Assembly (NCBI RefSeq): GCF_024679245.1
Contig: NC_090183.1
Span: 46,931,856 to 46,995,855 of the forward strand
Direction: 5' to 3'
DNA: 64,000 bases
DNA from: Pseudorasbora parva
Taxonomy: Eukaryota > Chordata > Actinopteri > Cypriniformes > Gobionidae
The notes below the pieces were generated by a model that saw nothing but the letters and a program-made list of their open reading frames with translations, did not search any database and was not told where the DNA came from. How positions within the stretch are numbered: the first letter of the stretch is position 1; every line of letters begins with the position of its first letter. Shown here in pieces: positions 47,955 through 58,113 of this stretch. The translations under genes were made by a program, and so were the position numbers.

Positions 47955-49070
47955 CACCAACCAGGCATAACATTATAACCTAATTTTGGCCCCCTGACCT
48001 AGGCATGGACTCCACTGACCCCTGAAGGTGTGCTGTGGTATCTGGCACCAATGTGTTAGTAGCAGATCCTTTAAGTCCTGTAAGTTGCGAGGTGGGATGG
48101 ATCGGACTCGTTTGTTCAGCTCATCCCACAGATGCTCGATTGGATTGAGATCTGGGGAAACTGGAGGCCGAGTCGACGCCTCAAACTGGTTGTTGTGCTC
48201 CTCAAACCATTCCTGAAGCATTTGTGCTTTGTGTCAGGAGCATTATCCTGCTGGAAGAGCCACAGCCACCAGAATACCGTTTCCATCAAAGGCTGAACAT
48301 GGTCTCAGCAATGCTTAGGTAGGTGGAGCGTGTCAAAGTAACATCCACATGGATGGAGGACCCAAGGTTTCCCAGCAGAACATTGGCCAAAGCATCACAC
48401 TGCCTCCGCCGGCTCGCCTTCTTCCCATAGTGCATCCTGGGGCCATGTGTTCCCCAGGTAAGCCACACACACACACACACACACACCCGGCCATCCACAG
48501 GATGTAGAAGAACACGTGATTCCTCAGACCAGGCCACCTTCTTCCATTGCTCCGTGGTCCAGTTCTGATGCTCACGTGCCACTGTTGGTGCTTTCGGCGG
48601 GGTCAGGGGTCAGAGGTCACCCTGACTGGTCCATACGCCTCAAACTGAGCTGCTCTGTGTATTCTGACAGCTTTCTATCAGAACCAGCATTAACTTCTGG
48701 AGCAGTTTGAGCTCCAGTAGCTCGTCTGTTTGATCGGACCCCACGGGCCAGCCTTCGCTCCCCACGTGCATCAATGAGCCTTGGCCGCCCATGACCCTGT
48801 GGCCGGTTCTCCACTGGTCCTTCCTTGGAGCACTTTTGATAGATACTGACCACTGCAGACTGGGAACAGCCCACAAGAGCTGCAGTTTTGGAGATGCTCT
48901 GACCCAGTCGTCTAGCCGTCACAATCTGGCCAAACTCGCTCAAATCCTTACGCTTGCCCATTTCTCCTGCTTCACACACATCAACTCTGAGGACTAAATG
49001 TTCACTTGCTGCCTAATATATCCCACCCACTAACAGGAGATGAAGAGATCAGCAGTGTTATTCACAATTA
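47955..49070 (-). pseudogene. Tc1-like transposon, nearly full length but broken
   Basis: On the minus strand the 5' leader (49070-48980) leads to the start codon at 48979. The N-terminal frame (48979-48617) carries [20 protein letters not shown], the first HTH and a GRPRL hinge. A second frame (48582-48286) carries the WSEESR block, with the first catalytic acidic region, and a GGGSVMLW block in an overlapping frame. The third (48221-47973) carries VSPDLNPIEHLWDELNKRV, holding the last catalytic region. Frames are shifted relative to one another and an AC run (48462-48487) has expanded within the coding region. The 3' end is CACCAACCAGGCATAAC. The 5' TIR is lost, close to the LTR element that begins at 49083. 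Same family as 18394-19112. Confidence 0.9.
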
Positions 49071-49077
49071 TCCATAT

Positions 49078-49082
49078 ACAGC
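49078..49082. repeat. Target-site duplication, left copy
   Basis: ACAGC, repeated exactly at 54207-54211. Five base pairs is the usual size for Ty3/Gypsy integrases. Confidence 0.92.
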
Positions 49083-49462
49083 TGTAGCAAAGTTCGATAT
49101 AATAAGGAAGGAAGAGGACAAGGGGTCGGCTGGACGGTTGATGCTGTCTCTTTATTTTCTCAATAAACTTGTCAGCACACACACATTCAAGTGTGGAATC
49201 TCATAACACGATCTCTCGATCACTTCCGGGTCGGCACTTCCGGCTTCCGGTACTCAGTCTCAGTAAGGGGGTTACGCATCAACCGTCCGGGTTCTCTCTC
49301 TCCTCGATCTCCGGTTCCACTGCTGTTTTATCCCCTCTCCGCGCTCATTACTAGAACAAGAGACAGGTGTTATTAATCTGCTTCCAACCCACTCACGTAC
49401 CGCTTGTCCCGCGGCTCTCTCTCCCGCTGCAGACCTCGCTGAACCACGCCCCCCTTGCCACA
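49083..49462 (-). repeat. 3' LTR of the Gmr1-like element
   Basis: 380 bp, starting TGTGGCAAGG and ending GAACTTTGCTACA on the minus strand, with the usual TG and CA ends. It contains an AATAAA polyadenylation signal (49151-49156) and the last 191 bp of the gag-pol frame. Base-by-base reading against 53827-54206 found no difference. Confidence 0.95.
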
Positions 49463-52400
49463 TACCCCCACCGCCCGACTCAGGCCGGGGAGCCGTCCGG
49501 CCTGCAGCCCCCCCCCCCCCATTTCTGGAGAGGAAGTCGGCCACAGCCATCTGAGCACCCGGCCTGTGGACCACCTGGAACTTAAAAGGCTGAAGAGCTA
49601 GATACCAACGGGTGATCCGCGCGTTGGTATCCTTCATGCGGTGGAGCCACTGGAGAGGAGCGTGGTCCGAACAGAGGGTGAACTCCCGCCCCAGAAGGTA
49701 GTAGCGGAGGGTGAGAACGGCCCACCTGATGGCAAGGCACTCTTTTTCGATGGTGCTGTACTTAGCCTCTCTCTTCGAGAGCTTACGGCTAATGTACAGC
49801 ACCGGCCGCTCTCCCCCCTCCACCTCCTGGGCCAGGACTGCGCCCAGCCCCCTGTCCGACGCGTCAGTCTGCAACAGAAAAGGGAGAGAAAAGTCAGGGG
49901 AGTGTAAAAGCGGCCCGCCACATAGAGCAGCCTTAACTCGGGTGAAGGCCTGCTGGCACGGCTCCGTCCATTGGACCGTATCTGGTAGCCCCTTTTTAGT
50001 AAGGTCAGTCAGGGGGCTGGTGAGGTCCGAATAATTTGGTATAAACCGTCTATAATATCCCGCCAGCCCCAAGAACTGCCTTACCTCCTTTTTGGTCTTG
50101 GGCCTCGGGCAGGTTGCAATTGCGGCGGTCTTATCAATTTGGGGACGCACCTGCCCATGACCCAAGTGGAAGCCCAGATACCTTACCTCCACCCGCCCAA
50201 TTGCACACTTCTTCGGGTTGGCCGTGAGCCCCGCTCCCCTCAACGACCTCAAGACCGCCCGGACATGCTGCATATGTCGCTGCCAATCGTGACTGTAAAT
50301 CACGATGTCGTCCAGGTAGGCAGCAGCATATGCGGCATGGGGACGCAAAATCCTGTCCATGAGGCGCTGAAAGGTAGCGGGTGCCCCGAACAACCCGAAG
50401 GGAAGTGTGACGAATTGGTGCAATCCGAACGGCGTGGTGAAGGCTGTTTTTTCTTTGGACAATGGAGACAAGGGGATCTGCCAATAGCCCTTCGTTAAGT
50501 CCAATGTCGAATAAAATCGAGCCGTGCCGAGCCGATCAAGCAACTCGTCAACCCGCGGCATTGGATACGCGTCGAATTTCGACACTGCGTTCACCTTGCG
50601 GTAGTCTACACAGAACCTGACCGAGCCGTCGGTTTTAGGGACCAAAACGATCGGGCTCGCCCAGTCACTGTTAGACTCTTCTATTACTCCCATATCGAGC
50701 ATCGCCCCTAATTCTTCCTGAACTACTTTTTTTTTGTGTTCAGGTAAACGATACGGCCGGCTGCGAACTACCACGCCCGGCTCGGTCTCGATATGGTGCT
50801 GAATTAAGTCGGTACGGCCCGGTAGGGGCGAGAACACGTCGGCGAATTCCGCCTGTAGTTTTGAGAGATCAGTGAGTTGGGACGGTGAGAGGTGATCTCC
50901 CCCAGGGGCCAGTGCGACCGATTGTGCTTTGATGCTCGCCTCTGGCCCGAGATCATCCTCTCCCCCGATCACCGTCGCCAACAACACTGATTCGACCTCA
51001 TTCCATTTTTTCAGGAGATTAAGGTGATATATTTGCCGTGCTCCGTTCCTATCGGACCGTATTACTTCATAATCGAGGTCTCCAACCTGTCGAGCGACCT
51101 CAAACGGCCCCTGCCATTTCGACATTAATTTAGAGCTCGATGTCGGGAGTAATACAAGCACTTTCTCTCCCGGTGTGAATTTGCGTAGTCTCGTACCCCT
51201 GTTATACGACCGGCTTTGGCGGTCCTGGGCTTGCAACAAATTCTCCCTAGATAGCCGCCCCAAGGTGTGGAGTTTTGTTCGCAAGTCCAGCACATATTGA
51301 ATTTCGTTTTTGGCCAAAGAAGGCCCCTCCTCCCAAGTTTCTCGTAGGACGTCCAGCACCCCACGGGGCTGTCGTCCGTAGAGAAGCTCGAAGGGGGAAA
51401 ACCCCGTGGAGGCTTGCGGGACCTCTCGCACAGCGAATAAGAGGGGTTCTAACCACCGATCCCAATTTTTGGCGTCTTCCTGTACGAATTTACGGATCAT
51501 GGATTTAAGAGTGCGATTAAATCGTTCGACCAAGCCGTCTGTTTGTGGGTGATAGACGCTTGTCCGAATCGATTTGATGCCCAATAACCCGTATAATTCG
51601 CTTAACGTGCGTGACATAAACGCCGTGCCTTGATCAGTGAGGATTTCCTTCGGAATCCCCACCCGGGAGATTAAACGAAACAGCGCGTCCGCAACACTCT
51701 TCGCCGAGATGTTGCGGAGAGCCACTGCCTCCGGATATCGTGTTGCGTAGTCCACGATAACTAGCGCAAAACGATGCCCGCGTGCGGATCGCTCTAATGG
51801 CCCGATGAGGTCCATCGCAATTCTCTCGAAGGGGACCTGCATTAATGGAAGGGGGCGCAATGGCGCTTTTGGGGAGGCCAGTGGATTCACCAACTGACAT
51901 TCAGGACAAGACGCGCACCACCTGCGCACATTGTCGTGAATGCCTGGCCAGAAAAAACGGGTCATTAAACGATTCAGCGTGGCCGCCTGTCCCAGGTGGC
52001 CCGCCATCGGGTTCGAGTGAGCCGCCTGGAAAAGCATTTCCCGGCGGCTCTTTGGTACTAACAACTGGGTTGTATCCATTTTTGTCTGAGCGTCTTGGGT
52101 CACTCGATACAACCTATCCTTAATTATGGCAAAATAAGGATACGTGACGGGCAAGGCAGGTTGAAGGGACTGGCCGTCGATAGTGCGGACCTGTTGGAAA
52201 GCATGTTTTAGGGTATCGTCTTGAGACTGCTCCAGAGGGAAGTCATCGCGGTCCGAGAGAATCAGTCTCTCGACCCCGCTCGGTTCCTCTGAAGCAGTTC
52301 CCGAGGGTCCCGTATCAGTCTCACCAACCTGCACTCGCACCGCCCCGTTCCTGGCCTTGTTCCCCCAAGCGGCATCCGCACATATCGACCCCAATAACGC

Positions 52401-53783
52401 CGGAAAGGCGGGCCAATTTGTCCCCAGAATTAGCGGATGCCGGAGGTGGGGACTAACCGCCACCTCCACACTATGATTTTCTCCCCTAAACTGTATCGTG
52501 ACTGGGACAACCGGATATTCCACCACATCCCCGTGCACACACCGCACCTTAACCATGCGGCTTGTATCCAATGCCCCAGGTTGCATCAGGCTTTGATGGA
52601 TCGAGGTTTGGTTACAGCCTGAATCCACCAAAGCCTGATATGTACCCCCCTTGATACTCACAGGAACTTGGTACTCTCCTGCTTGATCAGGGGTGGCCCG
52701 CTGAATGTCCGGGACCCGGATCATTGTCCCGATGTCCATCATTGGACATCGGTCCACAAAATGGTCCGGGTCGCCGCACCGCCAGCAGGCCAGCCCAGGC
52801 CTGCCCGCCGCCCCTGCGGCGGGGAGTGGGTTGGAATATGAGCGCGAAGGGGGGGTGGAACCGGACCCGTTATCCCCGCCCGACCCCAGCGGCCCCGCCC
52901 CCCTGGGCGGGGCCCTCGAACTCCCGTACTGCCCTGGGCCCATTCCGCCCCGACCTCTGGGGGGAATGCGAGGGGGCCCTGGAGGGCGGGACCTGGGGAG
53001 AGGGACAGGGTGAGAAGGAGAGACAGAGGGGGGAGAGAGAGAGGGAGAGGTTAGTCGGGGTTCGCCGACCCCTGGGCACGCCACCAGATGGTCCTCCGCC
53101 AGATTGATGGCCGTCGTCAGCGACGTGGGCCGGTGGCACTGGACCCACTCGGCGGTCTTCTTGGGTAGCCGAGCGATGAACTGCTCCAGTACCACCAGAT
53201 CGACGATGTGGTCCACGTCGCTTCCACCGGCCAATAGCCATTTGCGGCAGGCGTCCCGGAGCTGGTGGGCCATCGCGAAGGGCCGGCCGGTCTCCCCCCA
53301 CTCCAGCGAGCGGAAACGCTGACGATGCTGTTCGGGGGTCCGACCGACCCGCTGGATGATGGCCCTCTTGAGATCGTCGTAATCCAGGAGGTTCGCCACC
53401 GGCAGTTGTTGGGCGGCCGCCTGGGCTTCCCCGGTGAGTAGTGGAATCAGGCGCACCGGCCACTGTGCCCGGGGCCACCCGCAGGCCTCCGCCGCTTTCT
53501 GAAATAAGTCAATGAAGGCCTCGGGATCGTCCTGTGGCCCCATCTTGTGTAGGGGCACGTGGACCGGTGCGCTGGCGAGCCCGGCGGCTTCGGTGCGAAC
53601 CTCCCGGTCTATCCAGCTCCGGAACCTCTCGCGGTCCTCTTGCTGGCCGCGGACGATGGCCTCGAATCGACGCTCCTGGTCCGCCCGCAGGTCCAGCATG
53701 GACTGATGTTGAGTCTGGTGGAGGGCCGCGAGAGAGGTGATAATGTCCGCAAACGGCGTGGCGGAGGGCGTTGGAGTAGTCAT
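49272..53783 (-). CDS. Gag-Pol polyprotein of Gmr1-like retrotransposon (1,503 aa)
   Basis: Single frame from a strong start context (GCCGCCGCC before ATG) 24 bases after the primer site. Gag occupies about 1-350. A SCAN-like helical segment at about 165-235 includes LRDACRKWLL and LVVLEQFIARLP, and one CCHC knuckle lies at 333-346 (C333, C336, H341, C346). The protease has D387-S-G. The integrase has an HHCC zinc site (H589, H596, C623, C626), a DD35E core (D658, D717, E753) and a GPF module near 891. Reverse transcriptase follows at about 1010-1200, with D1095 and the YLDD motif at 1156-1159. RNase H has D1307, E1346 or E1348, and D1373. All expected catalytic residues are present. The last 64 or so residues are glycine- and arginine-rich and are encoded by the 3' LTR. 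No frameshift separates gag from pol, so protein ratios must be set another way. Confidence 0.95.
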   Translation of the reverse strand: MTTPTPSATPFADIITSLAALHQTQHQSMLDLRADQERRFEAIVRGQQEDRERFRSWIDREVRTEAAGLASAPVHVPLHKMGPQDDPEAFIDLFQKAAEACGWPRAQWPVRLIPLLTGEAQAAAQQLPVANLLDYDDLKRAIIQRVGRTPEQHRQRFRSLEWGETGRPFAMAHQLRDACRKWLLAGGSDVDHIVDLVVLEQFIARLPKKTAEWVQCHRPTSLTTAINLAEDHLVACPGVGEPRLTSPSLSPPSVSPSHPVPLPRSRPPGPPRIPPRGRGGMGPGQYGSSRAPPRGAGPLGSGGDNGSGSTPPSRSYSNPLPAAGAAGRPGLACWRCGDPDHFVDRCPMMDIGTMIRVPDIQRATPDQAGEYQVPVSIKGGTYQALVDSGCNQTSIHQSLMQPGALDTSRMVKVRCVHGDVVEYPVVPVTIQFRGENHSVEVAVSPHLRHPLILGTNWPAFPALLGSICADAAWGNKARNGAVRVQVGETDTGPSGTASEEPSGVERLILSDRDDFPLEQSQDDTLKHAFQQVRTIDGQSLQPALPVTYPYFAIIKDRLYRVTQDAQTKMDTTQLLVPKSRREMLFQAAHSNPMAGHLGQAATLNRLMTRFFWPGIHDNVRRWCASCPECQLVNPLASPKAPLRPLPLMQVPFERIAMDLIGPLERSARGHRFALVIVDYATRYPEAVALRNISAKSVADALFRLISRVGIPKEILTDQGTAFMSRTLSELYGLLGIKSIRTSVYHPQTDGLVERFNRTLKSMIRKFVQEDAKNWDRWLEPLLFAVREVPQASTGFSPFELLYGRQPRGVLDVLRETWEEGPSLAKNEIQYVLDLRTKLHTLGRLSRENLLQAQDRQSRSYNRGTRLRKFTPGEKVLVLLPTSSSKLMSKWQGPFEVARQVGDLDYEVIRSDRNGARQIYHLNLLKKWNEVESVLLATVIGGEDDLGPEASIKAQSVALAPGGDHLSPSQLTDLSKLQAEFADVFSPLPGRTDLIQHHIETEPGVVVRSRPYRLPEHKKKVVQEELGAMLDMGVIEESNSDWASPIVLVPKTDGSVRFCVDYRKVNAVSKFDAYPMPRVDELLDRLGTARFYSTLDLTKGYWQIPLSPLSKEKTAFTTPFGLHQFVTLPFGLFGAPATFQRLMDRILRPHAAYAAAYLDDIVIYSHDWQRHMQHVRAVLRSLRGAGLTANPKKCAIGRVEVRYLGFHLGHGQVRPQIDKTAAIATCPRPKTKKEVRQFLGLAGYYRRFIPNYSDLTSPLTDLTKKGLPDTVQWTEPCQQAFTRVKAALCGGPLLHSPDFSLPFLLQTDASDRGLGAVLAQEVEGGERPVLYISRKLSKREAKYSTIEKECLAIRWAVLTLRYYLLGREFTLCSDHAPLQWLHRMKDTNARITRWYLALQPFKFQVVHRPGAQMAVADFLSRNGGGGAAGRTAPRPESGGGGMWQGGRGSARSAAGERAAGQAVREWVGSRLITPVSCSSNERGEGIKQQWNRRSRRERTRTVDA
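49463..49485 (-). promoter_or_regulatory. Probable polypurine tract
   Basis: The minus strand reads GGGCGGTGGGGGTA directly before the 3' LTR, the expected place for plus-strand priming. It is G-rich but not pure purine. A run of C at 49508-49521 (G on the coding strand) lies a little upstream. Confidence 0.5.
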
Positions 53784-53807
53784 GGCGGCGGCGCGGTCCT
53801 ACTTCCT

Positions 53808-53825
53808 TCCCGGTTTTCGGCACCA
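53808..53825 (-). promoter_or_regulatory. Primer-binding site, tRNA-Phe type
   Basis: One base after the 5' LTR the minus strand reads TGGTGCCGAAAACCGGGA. This is complementary to the 3' end of animal tRNA-Phe (TCCCGGGTTTCGGCACCA) with one mismatch, so reverse transcription is expected to be primed by that tRNA. Confidence 0.8.
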
Positions 53826-53826
53826 C

Positions 53827-54206
53827 TGTAGCAAAGTTCGATATAATAAGGAAGGAAGAGGACAAGGGGTCGGCTGGACGGTTGATGCTGTCTCTTTATT
53901 TTCTCAATAAACTTGTCAGCACACACACATTCAAGTGTGGAATCTCATAACACGATCTCTCGATCACTTCCGGGTCGGCACTTCCGGCTTCCGGTACTCA
54001 GTCTCAGTAAGGGGGTTACGCATCAACCGTCCGGGTTCTCTCTCTCCTCGATCTCCGGTTCCACTGCTGTTTTATCCCCTCTCCGCGCTCATTACTAGAA
54101 CAAGAGACAGGTGTTATTAATCTGCTTCCAACCCACTCACGTACCGCTTGTCCCGCGGCTCTCTCTCCCGCTGCAGACCTCGCTGAACCACGCCCCCCTT
54201 GCCACA
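53827..54206 (-). repeat. 5' LTR of the Gmr1-like element
   Basis: 380 bp, the same as the 3' LTR. It should hold the promoter and the start of the transcript. A clear TATA box was not identified. The polyadenylation signal copy lies at 53895-53900. Confidence 0.95.
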
Positions 54207-54211
54207 ACAGC
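54207..54211. repeat. Target-site duplication, right copy
   Basis: ACAGC, an exact match to 49078-49082. Confidence 0.92.
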
Positions 54212-55073
54212 TTAAAGTCAAATTTTACTTTTTATAATATTTGCTCATATTGTGCACAATTTATTATTACTCAATACTCCAAATATAAAAGCAGTCATCC
54301 CTCTGTCTTATCTTTCAGCCCAAATGGATTGAGAACTTCATATTGACAGTTATATATTCCTTTAACTCGCCCTCTTCAAAAAGAATAAAAACTGCATTTG
54401 AAAGCTCTCCGCTTAAGAATAGGTATTGTGTTTCTCTTTCTCTCCCTCCGTTTCTTTCTTTCTTGTGGCCTTAAATTATTCCTCCCTTTAATAGCATCAA
54501 ATGCGTGACAGCACCTTTGTGTACCTTCATGCCGCCCATACTGTGGGAATTGCTGGGGCCACGGCATCCTGCGCGCTGTGATTGGTTCAAAGCCGCAGCG
54601 GCGCTTGATGTGGCGCACGAGCGCAGATCGCACACTCTTCTTTCAGCTCTCCCTCCTTTCTGTCTGTTTCTATCCTCCCTCTCTCCGTCTCTCCCGTGGA
54701 GAGCTGATTTGCGGGCGGCTCGGGGAATCATCCCTCTGTTCTCCAGGCCTTCAGTTAAAGCGTCTCTTCTTTTCACTCATGAGGGTTTCCGTATGCCTCT
54801 CTCTCTCTCTGTACCAAATCGCCTCTGGCAAAGGGAAGAATCCTTTGACTTCTTCAGTCTGTAGTTGTCCATGATCAAAGCTTCCGTAAGTTTGTCCTGA
54901 CAATCCGATGTGTGCTGGTCATAACCTTTTGCTTATGTCCCTTTGAATCTATCACACTTTAGAGACGTATGTGAGGACACTGCTGCTGTTTCCTGCTCGA
55001 ACGGAGGGTTTCAGCATCATATGTGCTGCTGTATTACTGCACTATAATGTGTGTTTACTAGCCACACAAATAT
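54212..55073. promoter_or_regulatory. Possible promoter or conserved non-coding region
   Basis: From 54530 to 54760 the sequence is GC-rich for this window with several CpGs. It has an inverted CCAAT box (GTGATTGGTT at 54578) and pyrimidine-rich tracts at 54640-54690 and 54796-54815. This resembles a CpG-island promoter or first-exon region, but no start site, exon or downstream splice signal could be established. Weak call. Confidence 0.25.
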
Positions 55074-56721
55074 ATCTTCACATTCACTCACTCACTCACA
55101 CACTCACTCACATGCTCACTCACTCACTCACACACTCACTCACATGCTCACTCACTCACTCACACACTCACTCACTCACACGCTCACTCGCTCACTCACT
55201 CACACGCTCACTCACACGCTCACTCACACACTCACTCACACACTCACTCACACGCTCACACGCTCACTCGCTCACTCGCTCGCTCGCTCGCTCACTCACT
55301 CACTCACTCACTCACTCACACGCTCACTCACTCACTCACTCACACGCTCACTCACTCGCTCACTCACTCACTCACTCACTCACTCACTCACTCACTCACT
55401 CACTCACTCACTCACTCACTCACACACTCACTCACTCACTCACACACTCGCTCGCTCGCTCACTCACTCACTCACTCACTCACTCACTCACTCACTCACA
55501 CACTCACTCACTCACACACACTCACACACTCACTCACTCACTCACTCACTCACTCACTCACTCACTCACACACTCACTCACTCACTCACTCACTCACTCA
55601 CACACTCACTCACTCACTCACTCACTCACTCACTCACTCACACACTCACTCACTCACACACACTCACACACTCACTCACTCACTCACTCACACACTCACT
55701 CACACGCTCACTCACTCACACGCTCACTCACTCACACACTCACTCACACGCTCACTCACACGCTCACTCACACGCTCACTCACACACTCACTCACTCACT
55801 CACACACTCACTCACTCACTCACTCACTCACTCACTCACTCACACACTCACTCACTCACTCACTCACACACTCGCTCGCTCGCTCGCTCACTCACTCACT
55901 CACTCACTCACTCACTCACTCACTCACTCACTCACTCACTCACTCACACACTCACTCACTCACACACACTCACTCACTCACTCACTCACACACTCACTCA
56001 CTCACTCACACACTCACTCACTCACTCACTCACTCACTCACTCACTCACTCACTCACTCACTCACACACTCACTCACTCACACACACTCACACACTCACT
56101 CACTCACTCACTCACACACTCACTCACACGCTCACTCACTCACACGCTCACTCACTCACACACTCACTCACACACTCACTCACACGCTCACTCACTCACA
56201 CGCTCACTCACTCACACACTCACTCACACGCTCACTCACACGCTCACTCACACACTCACTCACACGCTCACTCACTCACACGCTCACTCACTCACACGCT
56301 CACTCACACACTCACTCGCTCACTCACTCACTCACTCACTCACTCACTCACTCACACGCTCACTCACACGCTCACTCACTCGCTCACTCACTCACTCACT
56401 CACTCACTCACTCACTCACTCACTCACTCACTCACTCACTCACTCACACGCTCACTCACACACTCACTCACACGCTCACTCACTCACACGCTCACTCACA
56501 CACTCACTCACACGCTCACTCACTCACACGCTCACTCACTCACTCACTCACACGCTCACTCACACACTCACTCACTCACTCACTCACACGCTCACTCACA
56601 CGCTCACTCACACACTCACTCACTCACTCACACGCTCACTCACTCACACGCTCACTCACTCACTCACTCACACGCTCACTCACACACTCACTCACTCACT
56701 CACTCACTCACTCACTCACAC
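55074..56721. repeat. ACTC-based tandem array, about 1.65 kb
   Basis: The basic word is ACTC, broken at intervals by ACAC and ACGC to form longer blocks such as CTCACTCACACGCTCACTCA and CTCGCTCGCTCGCTCACTCA. Blocks recur over hundreds of bases (for example 55440-55530 and 55860-55960), showing segmental duplication within the array. Ser-Leu-Thr-His reading frames up to 603 codons are artefacts. Confidence 0.97.
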
Positions 56722-57037
56722 TGTGATGTCTACCCATCACATAAAACATTTTTCTTTCTTTAAAATGTCCATTGCTCAGTGATGGCAAGTGTTAATTTTA
56801 CTCACTAAACTAAATGTGAGTTCATGCCCTTTCCGAGTGTCTCAGTCCCCTTTCCTGCAGACGCCTGAGATCGGCCTGAGATGCAGAGAGAGACACACAG
56901 AGCTCCGCCGTCGAGCTCAGGCTGATGAATGGCTCTGTATTGTGCGTCCGTGGGGTTCCCTGTCAGCCAGGTCAGTCTCTATTAAATTAGCACTTGTCAA
57001 TGTGGCCGCCGCTGATTGATAAATGGCCATGTCAGAC

Positions 57038-57040
<3 letters not shown>
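56722..57040. other. Unique segment between arrays
   Basis: It contains an isolated open segment, 56861-56970, with an acceptor-like TTTCCTGCAG and donor-like CAG-GTCAGT on the plus strand, and AT-rich words after it. Evidence is too thin to call an exon. Confidence 0.3.

Positions 57041-57124
<84 letters not shown>
57041..57124. repeat. (GA)n microsatellite
   Basis: A pure GA run of about 84 bp. Confidence 0.97.
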
Positions 57125-57127
<3 letters not shown>

Positions 57128-57263
57128 TATTGTTTGGTCGAACCGGAAAAACTCTTTGTGTTGAGCAGCAGAGCTGAAGCCAAAGCTGCTTTAATTCACT
57201 TTAAAACTTCATTGATCACATTGTTCATCGTTACTGATTCTGTTACGAATGGCAGGTTTGAAA

Positions 57264-57265
<2 letters not shown>

Positions 57266-57326
<61 letters not shown>

Positions 57327-57355
57327 ACACAAAGACACACATACTCACTCACAAA

Positions 57356-57390
<35 letters not shown>

Positions 57391-57419
57391 ACACAAAGAC
57401 ACACATACTCACTCACAAA

Positions 57420-57456
<37 letters not shown>

Positions 57457-57515
57457 ATACAAAGACACACACACACACAAGTGCACACAAAGACACACAC
57501 ACAAGTGCACACAAA

Positions 57516-57558
<43 letters not shown>

Positions 57559-57565
57559 ACACAAA

Positions 57566-57642
<77 letters not shown>

Positions 57643-57671
57643 ACACAAAGACACACATACTCACTCACAAA

Positions 57672-57728
<57 letters not shown>

Positions 57729-57735
57729 ACACAAA

Positions 57736-57770
<35 letters not shown>

Positions 57771-57825
57771 GTGCACACAAAGACACACAAAGACACACAC
57801 ACACACACACACACGTGCACACAAA

Positions 57826-57860
<35 letters not shown>

Positions 57861-57889
57861 ACACAAAGACACACATACTCACTCACAAA

Positions 57890-57936
<47 letters not shown>

Positions 57937-57943
57937 ACACAAA

Positions 57944-57986
<43 letters not shown>

Positions 57987-57993
57987 ACACAAA

Positions 57994-58044
<51 letters not shown>

Positions 58045-58051
58045 ACACAAA

Positions 58052-58112
<61 letters not shown>
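57266..58112. repeat. AC-rich minisatellite with CACGTG-containing spacers
   Basis: AC runs of 15-65 bases alternate with spacers ACGTGCACACAAAGACAC, some carrying an extra ATACTCACTCACAAAGAC block. About a dozen spacers occur, most holding a CACGTG E-box. Thr-His and Cys-Val reading frames on both strands are artefacts. Confidence 0.95.

Positions 58113-58113
<1 letters not shown>

Larger units (their letters stand above)
49083..54206 (-). mobile_element. Gmr1-like Gypsy LTR retrotransposon, apparently intact
   Basis: A 5,124-bp element on the minus strand. It is bounded by 380-bp LTRs that read as identical, and by a perfect 5-bp target duplication ACAGC (49078-49082 and 54207-54211). It has a primer-binding site, one continuous gag-pol frame and a G-rich tract next to the 3' LTR. 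The pol order is protease, integrase, reverse transcriptase, RNase H. That order, with Gypsy-type enzymes, defines the Gmr1-like group of deuterostome Ty3/Gypsy elements. Identical LTRs and an unbroken frame mean very recent insertion. No envelope-like frame is present, so it is expected to move only within cells. Confidence 0.93.

Noticed and set aside
49634..53865. Additional frames opposite to or shifted from the gag-pol frame
   Set aside because: They overlap the conserved gag-pol frame and carry no retroelement or host domains. They reflect its GC-rich codon use.
56861..56970. Plus-strand exon with TTTCCTGCAG acceptor and CAG-GTCAGT donor
   Set aside because: The segment is open in one frame, but no partner exon, domain or codon pattern supports it, and it lies between simple-repeat arrays.
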